DNA from: Wielerella bovis
GTDB lineage: Bacteria; Pseudomonadota; Gammaproteobacteria; Burkholderiales; Neisseriaceae
Assembly: GCF_022354465.1 (NCBI RefSeq)
Contig: NZ_CP092361.1
Span: forward strand, 1,798,001 to 1,862,000
DNA: 64,000 nucleotides
Reading direction: 5' to 3'
The translations under genes and the position numbers were made by a program. This document shows positions 37,457 to 46,460 of the stretch, one piece after another (position 1 is the stretch's first letter; every line of letters starts with the position of its first letter). A model generated the notes under the pieces. The model did not search any database. It had not been told where the DNA came from and saw only the letters and a list, made by a program, of their open reading frames with translations.

Positions 37457-38119
37457 TTATTCAAATTCGGTAATTTCACGATTTAAATAAATTTTATCAT
37501 CAATTCTGGTTTCTATTGGGAGATAGAAATGGTAGTCTGGCAAATAGTAGCCAATTTCTTTTTTTCGCTTATCCCATTCCCATACACATTCCACTTTCTT
37601 GGCTTGCCCTTTGATATTTGGGTGCAAAGTTTTGGCTGCAACCATTGATGTAATTTGACAAATCGTATCGCCCAAATTCTCTTCAAGATTAAAATAATTC
37701 TGTTGATACTGAAATACTGTGCCGACTTCCGCTTTCTGCCAATCACGCATATTTTGTTGATATGAAACCAAATTTATTTTGGCGGTGTGATTTTTGGCGA
37801 TACTTTCCGAGCGCAATGACAACCATTGCCCTAAAAAAGAAAATTCTTTTGTTTCATAACTTTGTGTTAATGTTGTCTGATAAACAATATTGGGGGTATC
37901 GGTTTGTTGAATAAAATATTGAATTTGCATTGGCTTGTCATTATCTGAATGATAAATCAGGCTTATTTTATTAACAAAATATTTTGGCTCACCAATCTGA
38001 TAAGGCGCGACCAATTTTTTCAAATCATCGCTCACTTGAATCATCGGCGCTTTTTGCGTAACCGTGTTTTGACACGCCACTACGACCAATGCTGTGAATA
38101 AAATCATCATCTTTTTCAT
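37457..38119 (-). CDS. Hypothetical lipoprotein, 220 aa
   Basis: Signal peptide with lipobox VVAC (Cys about 16), then a periplasmic domain of mostly beta character (YFVNKISLIYHSDNDKPMQI, TTLTQSYETKEFSFLGQWL), ending YLNREITEFE. One cysteine pair (DTICQITS, KKVECVWEW). Not recognised. A partial decayed copy lies at 36381-36477. Ribosome-binding site AAAGAAAGATAAATC is weak. Confidence 0.7.
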   Translation of the reverse strand: MKKMMILFTALVVVACQNTVTQKAPMIQVSDDLKKLVAPYQIGEPKYFVNKISLIYHSDNDKPMQIQYFIQQTDTPNIVYQTTLTQSYETKEFSFLGQWLSLRSESIAKNHTAKINLVSYQQNMRDWQKAEVGTVFQYQQNYFNLEENLGDTICQITSMVAAKTLHPNIKGQAKKVECVWEWDKRKKEIGYYLPDYHFYLPIETRIDDKIYLNREITEFE

Positions 38120-38216
38120 GATTTATCTTTCTTTTTTCAGGCTGCCTGAAACAATGTAGCACTGATGTGTAGGATGCAACTTGCTGCACCCTACCTTTCA
38201 GGCTGCCTGAAAAATA

Positions 38217-39908
38217 TTACTGCCAATTTTTCTTTTTAGAAGTATGCCCAATCCCCACATTAAAACTATTGGTCGGGTCAAGTTTGCGGTAAAACGCTTT
38301 CAATTCAGGTTTCGCTTCATACAAATGCCCCACATTATGCTCGGCAGGATATTGTGCGCCGCGCTCGTCCAGCAATGCCAACATTTCGTGTTCCAAAGCC
38401 AGCCAATCATTGCCTTTTTTCACAATATAATCCTGATGGAAAACATGGCAGAAAAAATGCCCATAATACAATTTATGGCTGATTTTGCTGTCAATGCTTT
38501 CAGGCAGCTTTTCATACCAATCCGTGTCATTGCGGCGCAAGGCGATGTCCAACGCCAAAATTTCTTCCACTTCATCGGGGTGTACCGCGCGATAACGCAC
38601 CGCCGCACTCGCCACCGCAAAACGGTGCAACATGGCAGCCTGCGCTTCTTGCGGATTGCATTCAAAAAACGCGCCTTTGGCAGAATCGGCAAACAGGTTT
38701 TGCAAATATTGGCGCGCCTCGTCCACGCCATCGCCACCCATTTTGATGATTAAATGGTGTTCAAATTGCGCGTGATAATCCAACATTTTTTGTGGCAAAT
38801 GTTGCGGTAAAAATTTGGACGCAAATTGCAAGGCGCGGTCAGAAAAATGCTTGGGTAACATTGGGATTTTTTTCGCCAAACGGTCTGCGCTGGCTTTGGC
38901 GGCGAACATTTTGGGTAAATTTGCTGTGCCAGCATGTTTGATGATGTAAAACATGTCTTTGCCATAAGTCAGCGCAATATCAAACGCGGTGCGATGAATG
39001 TATTCGCCCAAAATCGGTAAACTTTTGAAATTGCCCAACATATCGCGGCGAATTTGTGTCAAAACTGCCGTGTCATTGGTGCCGAGATAAAATACCGCCG
39101 TGTTTTTTTCCGCAGGGAAAGTGTCCAAACGCACGGCAAACACCGCCAATTTACCCGCGCTGCCCGAAGCCTCATAGTGTCGTGCAGGGTCGGCATTGAA
39201 ACGCGCTGGTGTATTCGCATTCACATCGCGCACATGGTTGCAGTAGGCGTGGTCGTGTCCTTTGCCGCCAGCCTGAATGTCTTTGCGTTGGTAGTGATGT
39301 CCCTGTAAATTCGTCAAAATTTCTTCGGGTGTGTCGCCCAAATCAATACCCAAATGGTTTACCAATTCCAATTCGCCTTGCGCGTTAATTTGCGCGTACA
39401 ACGCCATTTCCGTGTAAGCAGGTCCGCGCTGTACCAAAGAACCACCCGAATTGTTGCACACCCCACCCACCACAGACGCGCCAATGCAAGATGAACCAAT
39501 CACAGAATGTGGTTCACGTCCAAGCGGTTTCAGTTTCAGTTCCAATTCGTTTAAGGTAGAACCTGCCAAACACACCACTTGTTCATTATTGTTAATCAAC
39601 TGAATACCGTTGATTTTCATCGTGTTAATAATGACAATATCGCGGTCATAATCGCCACCTTGTGGGGTAGAACCGCCCGTCAAGCCTGTGTTGGCAGCTT
39701 GGCTGATGACCACCACATCTGCCGCCACGCACGCTTGCAAAGCCTGCCATTGTTGCAGCAAAGTTTTCGGGCGCACCACCGCCAAAGCCGCGCCTGAACC
39801 AAAACGGTAGCCTTCTCGGTAGGGCAATGTTTGCGCTGGGTCGGTTAAAACATCGTTTTCGCCAACGATTTGGCGCAGTTGTTCTAATAATTGTGCTTGC
39901 GTTGTCAT
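38217..39908 (-). CDS. dld: Quinone-dependent D-lactate dehydrogenase
   Basis: Membrane-associated FAD enzyme oxidising D-lactate to pyruvate and feeding the quinone pool. 563 residues. FAD-binding PCMH part: VISQAANTGLTGGSTPQGG, then GSSCIGASVVGGVCNNSGG. The C-terminal membrane-binding domain has HHLIIKMGGDGVDEARQYL, the catalytic-site block AEHNVGHLYEAKPEL and LDPTNSFNVGIGHTSKKKNW, all typical of Dld. Lactate use is common in Neisseriaceae that colonise mucosa. Confidence 0.96.
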   Translation of the reverse strand: MTTQAQLLEQLRQIVGENDVLTDPAQTLPYREGYRFGSGAALAVVRPKTLLQQWQALQACVAADVVVISQAANTGLTGGSTPQGGDYDRDIVIINTMKINGIQLINNNEQVVCLAGSTLNELELKLKPLGREPHSVIGSSCIGASVVGGVCNNSGGSLVQRGPAYTEMALYAQINAQGELELVNHLGIDLGDTPEEILTNLQGHHYQRKDIQAGGKGHDHAYCNHVRDVNANTPARFNADPARHYEASGSAGKLAVFAVRLDTFPAEKNTAVFYLGTNDTAVLTQIRRDMLGNFKSLPILGEYIHRTAFDIALTYGKDMFYIIKHAGTANLPKMFAAKASADRLAKKIPMLPKHFSDRALQFASKFLPQHLPQKMLDYHAQFEHHLIIKMGGDGVDEARQYLQNLFADSAKGAFFECNPQEAQAAMLHRFAVASAAVRYRAVHPDEVEEILALDIALRRNDTDWYEKLPESIDSKISHKLYYGHFFCHVFHQDYIVKKGNDWLALEHEMLALLDERGAQYPAEHNVGHLYEAKPELKAFYRKLDPTNSFNVGIGHTSKKKNWQ

Positions 39909-39951
39909 AATGTTTTCCTTTGTTCAAAATATTCAGGCAGCCTGAAAGAAA

Positions 39952-40120
39952 TTAGAACCTATATTCATAAGATTGATTGCTTGATTGTATTGCCAATTTT
40001 TGCGGATACAAGGCGACTTTTCATGTCAATATTGAACATATTGGCATGAACAGTTAACGCAGTAGGTGCATAAAGTGGCGATAAAAATAAGTTATTAAGA
40101 TTGTGAATACAGGTTCTTAA
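39952..40120. repeat. TTAGAACCTATATTCA element, copy 2
   Basis: About 169 bp with inverted ends (TTAGAACCTATATTCA; TGAATACAGGTTCTTAA). The interior resembles 31951-32117 (TTGCTTGATT, ACAAGGCGA, TTAACGCAGTAGG). The right end contains the TAA stop codon of the UPF0237 gene (40117-40119, minus strand). Confidence 0.8.
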
Positions 40121-40389
40121 ATACGATGCATGGCGTTAAAAATATCTTCGTGTTGAATGCGGATTTGCAGCGCGAGTTTTTCGCTTTCTTGACTGAACAA
40201 GTCGGCTAATTCGGTAGGCGATTTAGAGCATTTGCTGGTATCCACCAAAATAACCATCGTAAAAAAATCGTTCATCAGTTGTTGGCTGATGTTTACAATA
40301 TTAATTTGGTTTGCCGCCAATAATTTAGCAACATCATACACAATGCCAACACGGTCTTTGCCAATAACAGTAATCACAGATTGAGACAT
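40117..40389 (-). CDS. ACT-domain protein, UPF0237 family
   Basis: 90 residues from the ATG at 40389 (MSQSVITVIGKDRVGIVYDV), preceded by AAAGGAAAG. A single ACT fold with the ligand-type motif GKDRVGIV and VNISQQLMNDFFTMVILVD. ACT domains bind small ligands, often amino acids. In many bacteria this gene is the immediate partner of UPF0210, suggesting a shared, unknown function; here three genes lie between them. The stop codon lies within the end of a mobile repeat. Confidence 0.9.
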   Translation of the reverse strand: MSQSVITVIGKDRVGIVYDVAKLLAANQINIVNISQQLMNDFFTMVILVDTSKCSKSPTELADLFSQESEKLALQIRIQHEDIFNAMHRI

Positions 40390-40601
40390 TTTCTTTCCTT
40401 TCAAAAGGATATGATTGAATAAAATCGTGTCAATGAAAATAAAATCATACGATACAACGTAGTAGTAGTATGTTTGTTCTTTTCATTGGCTGTTAATCCA
40501 TTATAACCATAATTAAAACAATTAAGGTAGAAACCTTTATCAAAAATAGGGTATGGCGTATGATTTAGTTTAAATATACTTATAAATCAAATAAATATAA
40601 A

Positions 40602-40648
40602 TTAAGGCAGCCTGAAAACATGATTTTTTTGTTTTCAGGCTGCCTTAT
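40602..40648. terminator. DUS terminator after the phospholipase-D lipoprotein
   Basis: AAGGCAGCCTGAAAAC and GTTTTCAGGCTGCCTT form a 16-bp stem right after the stop of 40649-42220 (minus strand). Confidence 0.75.
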
Positions 40649-42220
40649 TTATAACAAACGTTCAATCGGTAACCACGACAAAACTCGGCTAATTGCACGT
40701 TTCCAAAAACTCGCTTCGGGTTCACGATGACTGGGCGGTGCATCAGCGTTTTGCGGGTCATACCATTGCAATTTACCTTGTTCGTTTAGACTAACGTGAT
40801 ACGCATTATGTTGTGCTTGCTCATGCAAACGCTGCTCCATTTGCTGTGCCAGTTGCGGATTATGTAACACCAAGCCCATTTCCGTATTCAAGCGTGCCGA
40901 GCGTGGGTCAAGATTAAACGAGCCAACAAACATGCGTTCCTTGTCCACAATAAATGTTTTGGTGTGCAAACTGGTGGACGAGCTGCCCGTTAAACCCTTG
41001 TCGCGTAATGTATATTGACTGCCATCCGATTTTAATTCATACAATTTCACACCCGATTGCAATAATGGCTTGCGATAACGCAAATAACCCGAATGTACCG
41101 CTGCAACATCGGTTGCGCGTAAAGAATTGGTCAAAACCGTAGTTGTCACACCTTGTTGTTCCAAATCACGCAATATTGCGACACCCGATTGAGTTGGCAC
41201 AAAATATGGACTAACCAAATACATTTCGCGTTGTGGCGTACCCAAAGCGCGACGCATTTCCGCATTAATATCCACTTGCACATCACGGTCTAATGCTTTG
41301 GCGGGGTCATCGCTGACCAATTGTGCTTGCGCCGCAATATACGGCACACCTGCGCCCGATGCAGCCTGAATAATGGGTGCTACTTGCAAAGTTTGTTGAT
41401 AATGTTGCAACACAGGATTTTTTTCATAATCCAAGCGCAATTTTTCTTCGCCACGCACAATATTATATTTTTTAACAATACTTTCAATGGGATAAGCAGA
41501 TTGACTGCGCCAATAACGGTCAAATTCCTGCGAAATGCGCGTAACAATGCCGCCACTGACCAACACGTCCACATCCGAAAATACGGTTTCATCGCCCACA
41601 TCAAAATATTCATCACCAATATTGCGTCCACCAATGATGCTGGCACGATTATCCGCTGTCAGTGATTTATTGTGCATACGGCGATTAACGCGTGGAAAAT
41701 CATGTAGATAACCCAATGCGCGCCAACGCCGATTCAAAAATGGATTGAATAGCCGCACTTCAATTTTCGGGTGTTGATTCATGACCATCAACACATCATC
41801 CATGCCGCGCGTATTGTTATCATCCAGCAACAAGCGCACACGCACGCCACGTTCTGCTGCTTGATAGAGTTTTTGCAACAATAGGCTGCCTGAAATATCG
41901 TTATGCCAAATATAATATTGCGTATCAATAGATGTTTCTGCATTTTCTATCAATTTGATACGCGCGGCAAACGCATCTTGTGCGTTATCCAAGATATAAG
42001 TATGCGCGTTGAATTTGGGTTCGCTGCTGGATTCGTCTGATTGTGCTTTTGTGTCAGCAGCAGTTAGTGGTGGTAATTGCAAAGCGCGTTCCAGTTTTTC
42101 GGCACGCACGGTGGGAATATAAATACTTGGTGTGCGGTTGGATAAATCAGGTAGCGTGGTTTGACACGCAGCAAGCAAGATGATGCTGGTATAGATGGTT
42201 ATTTTTTTGAAATACAACAT
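40649..42220 (-). CDS. Phospholipase D-family lipoprotein (cardiolipin synthase-like)
   Basis: 523 residues from the ATG at 42220 (MLYFKKITIYTSIILLAAC), which gives a lipoprotein signal with lipobox LLAAC; a longer frame exists but would bury the signal. Two HKD motifs: RRMHNKSLTADN with IIGGRN, and SLHTKTFIVD with FVGSFNLDPRSARLN. This is the ClsC/YmdC-like branch, whose E. coli member makes cardiolipin from two different phospholipids. As a predicted lipoprotein it would act at the periplasmic face. Substrate is inferred. Confidence 0.88.
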   Translation of the reverse strand: MLYFKKITIYTSIILLAACQTTLPDLSNRTPSIYIPTVRAEKLERALQLPPLTAADTKAQSDESSSEPKFNAHTYILDNAQDAFAARIKLIENAETSIDTQYYIWHNDISGSLLLQKLYQAAERGVRVRLLLDDNNTRGMDDVLMVMNQHPKIEVRLFNPFLNRRWRALGYLHDFPRVNRRMHNKSLTADNRASIIGGRNIGDEYFDVGDETVFSDVDVLVSGGIVTRISQEFDRYWRSQSAYPIESIVKKYNIVRGEEKLRLDYEKNPVLQHYQQTLQVAPIIQAASGAGVPYIAAQAQLVSDDPAKALDRDVQVDINAEMRRALGTPQREMYLVSPYFVPTQSGVAILRDLEQQGVTTTVLTNSLRATDVAAVHSGYLRYRKPLLQSGVKLYELKSDGSQYTLRDKGLTGSSSTSLHTKTFIVDKERMFVGSFNLDPRSARLNTEMGLVLHNPQLAQQMEQRLHEQAQHNAYHVSLNEQGKLQWYDPQNADAPPSHREPEASFWKRAISRVLSWLPIERLL

Positions 42221-42263
42221 AAGTGTGTGAAGAATATGATGAATTATATGAAAATTAAAAAAC

Positions 42264-42303
42264 AAAAGGCAGCCTGAAAGTATTTTTTTATTTTCAGGCT
42301 GCA
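42264..42303. terminator. Inverted DUS hairpin
   Basis: AAAGGCAGCCTGAAA and TTTCAGGCTGCA form a stem after the DUF4442 gene (minus strand), ahead of the phospholipase gene. Confidence 0.65.
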
Positions 42304-42309
42304 TAATCA

Positions 42310-42792
42310 TTATGGACGATGTTCGCGTTTTAATCGCACATAAACAATGCGTTTGGCTATGGCGATGGTTTCATTGTGAGCATCAAATAAACGCACGGTA
42401 AATTCGGGCAAATGTTTTTCGCCATTGGCAGCCGCATTTTTTATTGCGTCAATTTCTGCATGACTTAAACGGCATTCCAAAAAAACTTCGCCGTATGCGG
42501 CTTTGACAAAATCAATATGGGCTTCTTTGTCCCACACATAATAGGATTTTCCCAAAATATTTTGCAGCATCATGGCATAAATCGGGTCGGTAAACTTGAA
42601 TAAACTGCCACCAAATTGGCTACCATGCATATTTTTGGTAAGTTTCCAATTTTTCATTTTACCTTTGACTGCGGTAAAATCTTCGGCAATTTCGGTGATG
42701 ACAATGCCTGAAAACAACAAGGGTAGCCATAAGTTGATACGACGTTTCATGATTTGTGCGGGAGTACGCGAGCATTTTAGCCAAGAAAACAT
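42310..42792 (-). CDS. DUF4442 hot-dog fold thioesterase-like protein
   Basis: 160 residues with a hot-dog domain. The fold is suggested by WLPLLFSGIVITEIAEDF, the helix NMHGSQFGGSLFKFTDPIYAMML (the conserved GG-helix) and AHIDFVKAAYGEVFLECRLS. Such proteins are predicted acyl-CoA or acyl-ACP thioesterases, substrate unknown. It lies ahead of the phospholipase-D lipoprotein on the same strand, so a joint lipid role is possible, but a hairpin separates them. Confidence 0.75.
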   Translation of the reverse strand: MFSWLKCSRTPAQIMKRRINLWLPLLFSGIVITEIAEDFTAVKGKMKNWKLTKNMHGSQFGGSLFKFTDPIYAMMLQNILGKSYYVWDKEAHIDFVKAAYGEVFLECRLSHAEIDAIKNAAANGEKHLPEFTVRLFDAHNETIAIAKRIVYVRLKREHRP

Positions 42793-42825
42793 AAATATCC
42801 TGAAAATATGTCAATTAAAATAAAG

Positions 42826-42854
42826 ACCTGTATTCAAAAGATGAGAATACAGGT
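42826..42854 (-). terminator. Terminator downstream of ptsN
   Basis: ACCTGTATTC and GAATACAGGT form a 10-bp perfect stem. The sequence uses the ends of the TTAAGAACCTGTATTCA element and looks like a minimal remnant of it. Confidence 0.6.
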
Positions 42855-42861
42855 TTTTTAT

Positions 42862-42901
42862 ATTTTCAGGCTGCCTTTTGATGATGAGGCAGCCTGAAAA
42901 A
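42862..42901 (-). terminator. DUS terminator directly after ptsN
   Basis: ATTTTCAGGCTGCCT and AGGCAGCCTGAAAAAT form a long stem immediately behind the ptsN stop codon. Confidence 0.7.
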
Positions 42902-43351
42902 TTATGCTTCGCTTAATAATAGACGATGCACGGTTTCTTTATCAGCATGCAGCAGTTCATCACGAATGTGCTTATCCGAGAATTTGCTTGCCAAATGCGA
43001 CAGAATTTCCAAATGTTCACCTGTCGCTTGTTCGGGTACGAGTAAGACAAATACCAATGAAACTGCTTTGCCATCGGGAGCATCAAATCCCACAGGCTCT
43101 TTTAAACGTGCAAACAAACCTGTTACATTTTGCACGCAAGAGGAGCGTCCATGTGGAATAGCAACACCTTGCCCCAAACCTGTTGAACCGAGTTTTTCAC
43201 GCGCAAATAAACAGTCAAAAATCATTTCTTTGGGAAGCCCAGATTCACTTTCCAGCATTTCTGCCACTTGTTCAAACAAGCGTTTTTTGCTGCTGGTTTC
43301 CAAGTCCAGCACAATACGTGAAAAAGGAAGAATATCGCCAATGACTTTCAT
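42902..43351 (-). CDS. ptsN: PTS IIA-like nitrogen regulatory protein PtsN
   Basis: 149 residues from the ATG at 43351 (MKVIGDILPFSRIVLDLE); a start three codons upstream is possible. The phosphorylated histidine is in QGVAIPHGRSS, and LVPEQATGEHLEILSHLA is the typical EIIA-Ntr block. It regulates by phosphorylation state (potassium, nitrogen and carbon balance) rather than transport. In related genomes it is near hprK or rapZ; here those are not adjacent. Confidence 0.92.
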   Translation of the reverse strand: MKVIGDILPFSRIVLDLETSSKKRLFEQVAEMLESESGLPKEMIFDCLFAREKLGSTGLGQGVAIPHGRSSCVQNVTGLFARLKEPVGFDAPDGKAVSLVFVLLVPEQATGEHLEILSHLASKFSDKHIRDELLHADKETVHRLLLSEA

Positions 43352-43599
43352 GTGATGCAACTTTTAAAAAATAAACAGGTGCGGATTTTAACGCTTGCTT
43401 ACATACTCTACAACATTTTCCATTAAATTTATATTTTTCAGGCTGCCTGAAAAGATATTCCAATCTGAAACTTTTGCCAAACCCCAAAGTGCAGACCAAA
43501 TTCTTGGATCCGACATTTTTCATGCTCCACAACTATAGTGAATTCAATTTAAATCAGGACAAGGCGACAGCGACCGCCGTGTACACCTAGTACATAAGG

Positions 43600-44474
43600 T
43601 GTAGAAATTACTAGCGTTGTTTACAGTATTGAAAGACAATACTGCCATGAATATCCATAAGAACACTCGCCTTACCCCACACCATCGTCAAGCCATTTGG
43701 CTAGCTTATACGCAAAACAAAGAAAGCGTTACTTCACTGGCTCGCCGTTTTATGGTTAGTCGCCAAACCATTTATCGTGTACTGAAAGCCGCTCGTCTTC
43801 GCCTACTTAAACCGCAAAACAGCACCAACAATCGTTTCAAACAAGCAAAATACGGTATGAAACGATTAGCCAAAGTAGAACGAGAAATTCAAGAGAAACT
43901 CAAAAAGCAAGCACAACGATACAATAAATCTTATCCTGGCGAAATGGTACATGTAGATACCAAACGCTTACCTTTACTTAAAGGACAAAAAGCAACGGAT
44001 AAACGTGAGTATCTGTTTGTTGCTATTGATGATTTTTCTCGTGAGTTGTATGCTGCCATTTTGCCTGATAAAACTGCTACAAGTGCGGCTAAATTTCTAA
44101 CTGAACAAGTCATAGAGCCTTGCCCATACCAAATTGACTGCATTTATTCAGATAATGGTAGTGAATACAAAGGTGCGGCAAATCATGCGTTTGGTGTGGC
44201 GTGTTTTGAAAACAATATCAATCAAAAATTCACTCGCCCAGCACGTCCACAAACCAATGGCAAAGCGGAACGCGTAATACGAACGATTATGCAGATGTGG
44301 TATGAGAAAACAGAGTTTACTGATCCATTGCATCGGCAAAAGGAATTATGTCGTTTTGTGAATTTTTATAATACTGTAAAGCCGCACAGTTCCTTAAATG
44401 GCGATACGCCATTTGAAGTGTTACAAGCTTATTTTTCTCAACCTGTTGTGTAAACAACTCGGTTTATTTCTACA
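43600..44474 (+). mobile_element. IS481-family insertion sequence, copy 2
   Basis: 875 bp, same ends and length as 2781-3655 but in opposite orientation. Target duplication CATAAGG at 43593-43599 and 44475-44481, in the core of a Correia-like element. Compared with TGTAAGG at copy 1, the shared target is TAAGG. Confidence 0.92.
43647..44453 (+). CDS. IS481-family transposase, copy 2
   Basis: Identical in protein sequence to the copy at 2802-3608: 268 residues, N-terminal helix-turn-helix, DDE core with VHVDTKR, YSDNGSEY and GKAERVIRT. ATG start at 43647. Intact, so presumably active. Confidence 0.92.
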   Translation: MNIHKNTRLTPHHRQAIWLAYTQNKESVTSLARRFMVSRQTIYRVLKAARLRLLKPQNSTNNRFKQAKYGMKRLAKVEREIQEKLKKQAQRYNKSYPGEMVHVDTKRLPLLKGQKATDKREYLFVAIDDFSRELYAAILPDKTATSAAKFLTEQVIEPCPYQIDCIYSDNGSEYKGAANHAFGVACFENNINQKFTRPARPQTNGKAERVIRTIMQMWYEKTEFTDPLHRQKELCRFVNFYNTVKPHSSLNGDTPFEVLQAYFSQPVV

Positions 44475-44588
44475 CATAAGGGAGCTGGCAACGCTGTACT
44501 GGTTTAAATTGAATTCACTATAATTTCAAACGACTATGGTATTTGTATAGCACGCAATGGATACACAGCAAAATAATATGTAAAAAGA

Positions 44589-44618
44589 AAACCGCCTAAA
44601 CAAATGCTTAGGCGGTTT
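44589..44618 (-). terminator. Terminator of tRNA-Asn
   Basis: AAACCGCCTAA and TTAGGCGGTTT form an 11-bp stem just behind the 3' end of tRNA-Asn on the minus strand, followed by a T-rich stretch. Confidence 0.85.
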
Positions 44619-44623
44619 AAATT

Positions 44624-44699
44624 TGGCTCCCCGAGCTGGGCTCGAACCAGCGACCTGCGGATTAACAGTCCGTCGCTCTACCGACTGAGCTATCAGGGA
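44624..44699 (-). tRNA. tRNA-Asn (GTT anticodon)
   Basis: 76-nt cloverleaf starting TCCCTGA and ending CGGGGAG-CCA, with anticodon loop CTGTTAA (GTT) and T-loop TTCGAGC. Acceptor pairs include a wobble. Own terminator follows. Confidence 0.95.
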
Positions 44700-44807
44700 A
44701 TGAATGCTTGCATTATACAGGAAGCCTGAAATTTGTCAAATCATCTTTTGATATTATTTTTTATATAATTGTTCAAAAAAGAAATTTAATTTCAGGCAGC
44801 CTGAAAA

Positions 44808-46028
44808 CTATTTATCCAAATCAAATTCTTTGTGCAACACGCGTGTTGCTAATTCCATGTATTTTTCATCAATCAACACAGAAACTTTGATTTCAGAGGT
44901 AGAAATCATTTGCAAATTGATGCTTTCAGCTGCCAATGCACGGAACATTTGTGCTGCCACGCCCACATGTGAACGCATACCTAAACCCACGATAGACACT
45001 TTACATACCGCATCATCGCCACTTACTTCGGTTGCGCCAATAGAATCTTTCAGGCTGCCTAATAAATCCAAAGTGTGTTTATAATCACCGCGTGGTACGG
45101 TAAAAGAAAAATCAGTCGTGTCTTCGTTGCCTACATTTTGAATAATCATATCTACATCAATGTTTGCATCTGCCACAGCGCCCAAAATTTGGTATGCAAT
45201 CCCTGGTTTATCGGGCACGCCTCGCACATTAATGCGCGCTTGGTTTTTATCAAATGCCACACCAGCCACTACTGCTCTTTCCATGTTTTCATCTTCCTCA
45301 AAAGTAATTAATGTTCCATCGCCACCATCTTGCAGGCTACTCAATACGCGCAAACGAACTTTGTATTTACCTGCAAATTCCACTGAACGAATTTGCAAAA
45401 CCTTGCTGCCCAAACTTGCCAATTCCAACATTTCTTCAAAAGTGATGGTATCCATTCGTTTGGCTTCGGGAACAACACGCGGGTCAGTAGTATAAACACC
45501 GTCCACATCGGTATAGATTTGGCATTCGTCTGCTTTTAACGCTGCTGCCAATGCCACCGCCGATGTATCCGAACCACCGCGTCCCAAAGTAGCAATATTG
45601 CCTTCGGTGCTGATACCTTGGAAACCTGCCACAATCACGACACGTCCAGCGTTTAAATCTGCCAGCATTTTTTCGCTATTAATGTCTTCAATACGAGCTT
45701 TGGTGTGTGCCGTATCGGTTTTCACAGCAACTTGCCAACCTGTGTAACTCTTTGCATCTACGCCAATATTTTTCAACGCCATTGCCAACAAACCAATGGT
45801 AACTTGCTCGCCCGTTGCCAACACCACGTCTAATTCACGTGGGTCAGGAAATTCTTGCATTTCGTGTGCTAACGCGACCAAGCGGTTGGTTTCGCCACTC
45901 ATGGCAGACACCACCACCACGACATCATGACCCTCATCTCGCGCTTTTTTCACGCGATTGGCAACATTTTTGATTCGCTCGGCAGAACCAACCGAAGTGC
46001 CACCATATTTTTGTACAATCAACGCCAT
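44808..46028 (-). CDS. lysC: Aspartate kinase
   Basis: First step of lysine, threonine, methionine and diaminopimelate synthesis. 406 residues from the ATG at 46028 (MALIVQKYGGTSVGSAERI), preceded by AGGAAG. Kinase motifs: KYGGTSVG, VVSAMSGETNRL, GRGGSDTSAVALAAAL, TDVDGVYTTDPR. Two ACT domains at the C-terminus (about 265-406) are the site of feedback control. The length fits a stand-alone, lysine- and threonine-sensitive type. A DUS inside encodes LLGSLKDS between the two ACT domains. Confidence 0.96.
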   Translation of the reverse strand: MALIVQKYGGTSVGSAERIKNVANRVKKARDEGHDVVVVVSAMSGETNRLVALAHEMQEFPDPRELDVVLATGEQVTIGLLAMALKNIGVDAKSYTGWQVAVKTDTAHTKARIEDINSEKMLADLNAGRVVIVAGFQGISTEGNIATLGRGGSDTSAVALAAALKADECQIYTDVDGVYTTDPRVVPEAKRMDTITFEEMLELASLGSKVLQIRSVEFAGKYKVRLRVLSSLQDGGDGTLITFEEDENMERAVVAGVAFDKNQARINVRGVPDKPGIAYQILGAVADANIDVDMIIQNVGNEDTTDFSFTVPRGDYKHTLDLLGSLKDSIGATEVSGDDAVCKVSIVGLGMRSHVGVAAQMFRALAAESINLQMISTSEIKVSVLIDEKYMELATRVLHKEFDLDK

Positions 46029-46460
46029 TTTCTGCTTCCTATTTTGATATAGATGGAAAAAGTTGTTTGGATTGTAGCATAAAATTTCATTTCTGGTAGT
46101 GGCAAACAAGATTGTTTATTTGGACGTGGCATTTTATAAATATATTTTATTTTATAAATACTTATATAAATAATTACAGTCCCTGCGAAATAAAAAATAG
46201 AATATTTAAGTATCCCCCCCTATTCAGTTGCGTAAGAAATTCATTTTCTTGTTTTCAGGCTGCCTACCGAAATAGGCAGCCTGAAAATAAAAATTCATAT
46301 TTATCACAATATTCAAAACACAATACACTTTGCGCAATAAAAACTGCCAATTCTTTTTATAGCAAAACCCAAGCCTTTTCAGGCTGCCTAGAACTTGCCG
46401 AAATAGCTGTATAACGCTATCATGCCAGTTTTGAAAACAACCACACATAAGGAACACAAA
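46029..46460. other. Intergenic region between lysC and the sod gene
   Basis: Divergent promoter region, strongly AT-rich (long TATAAATA stretches at 46135-46175), with a C7 run at 46214-46220. An inverted DUS pair at 46251-46287 and a single DUS near 46377 are present. I see no gene. Promoters for both flanking genes must lie here but no clear -35/-10 pair stands out. Confidence 0.5.

Larger units (their letters stand above)
43534..44522. repeat. Correia-like element split by the IS
   Basis: Starts TATAGTGAATTCAATTTAAA with AGGACAAGGCGACAGCGACC and ends GGTTTAAATTGAATTCACTATA. Without the 875-bp IS and one 7-bp duplicate it would be 107 bp, like 30031-30137. Confidence 0.85.

Noticed and set aside
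43617..43646. TTG upstream start for the transposase (MFTVLKD...)
   Set aside because: It falls in the terminal repeat region of the IS; the ATG at 43647 gives the expected MNIHKN family start.
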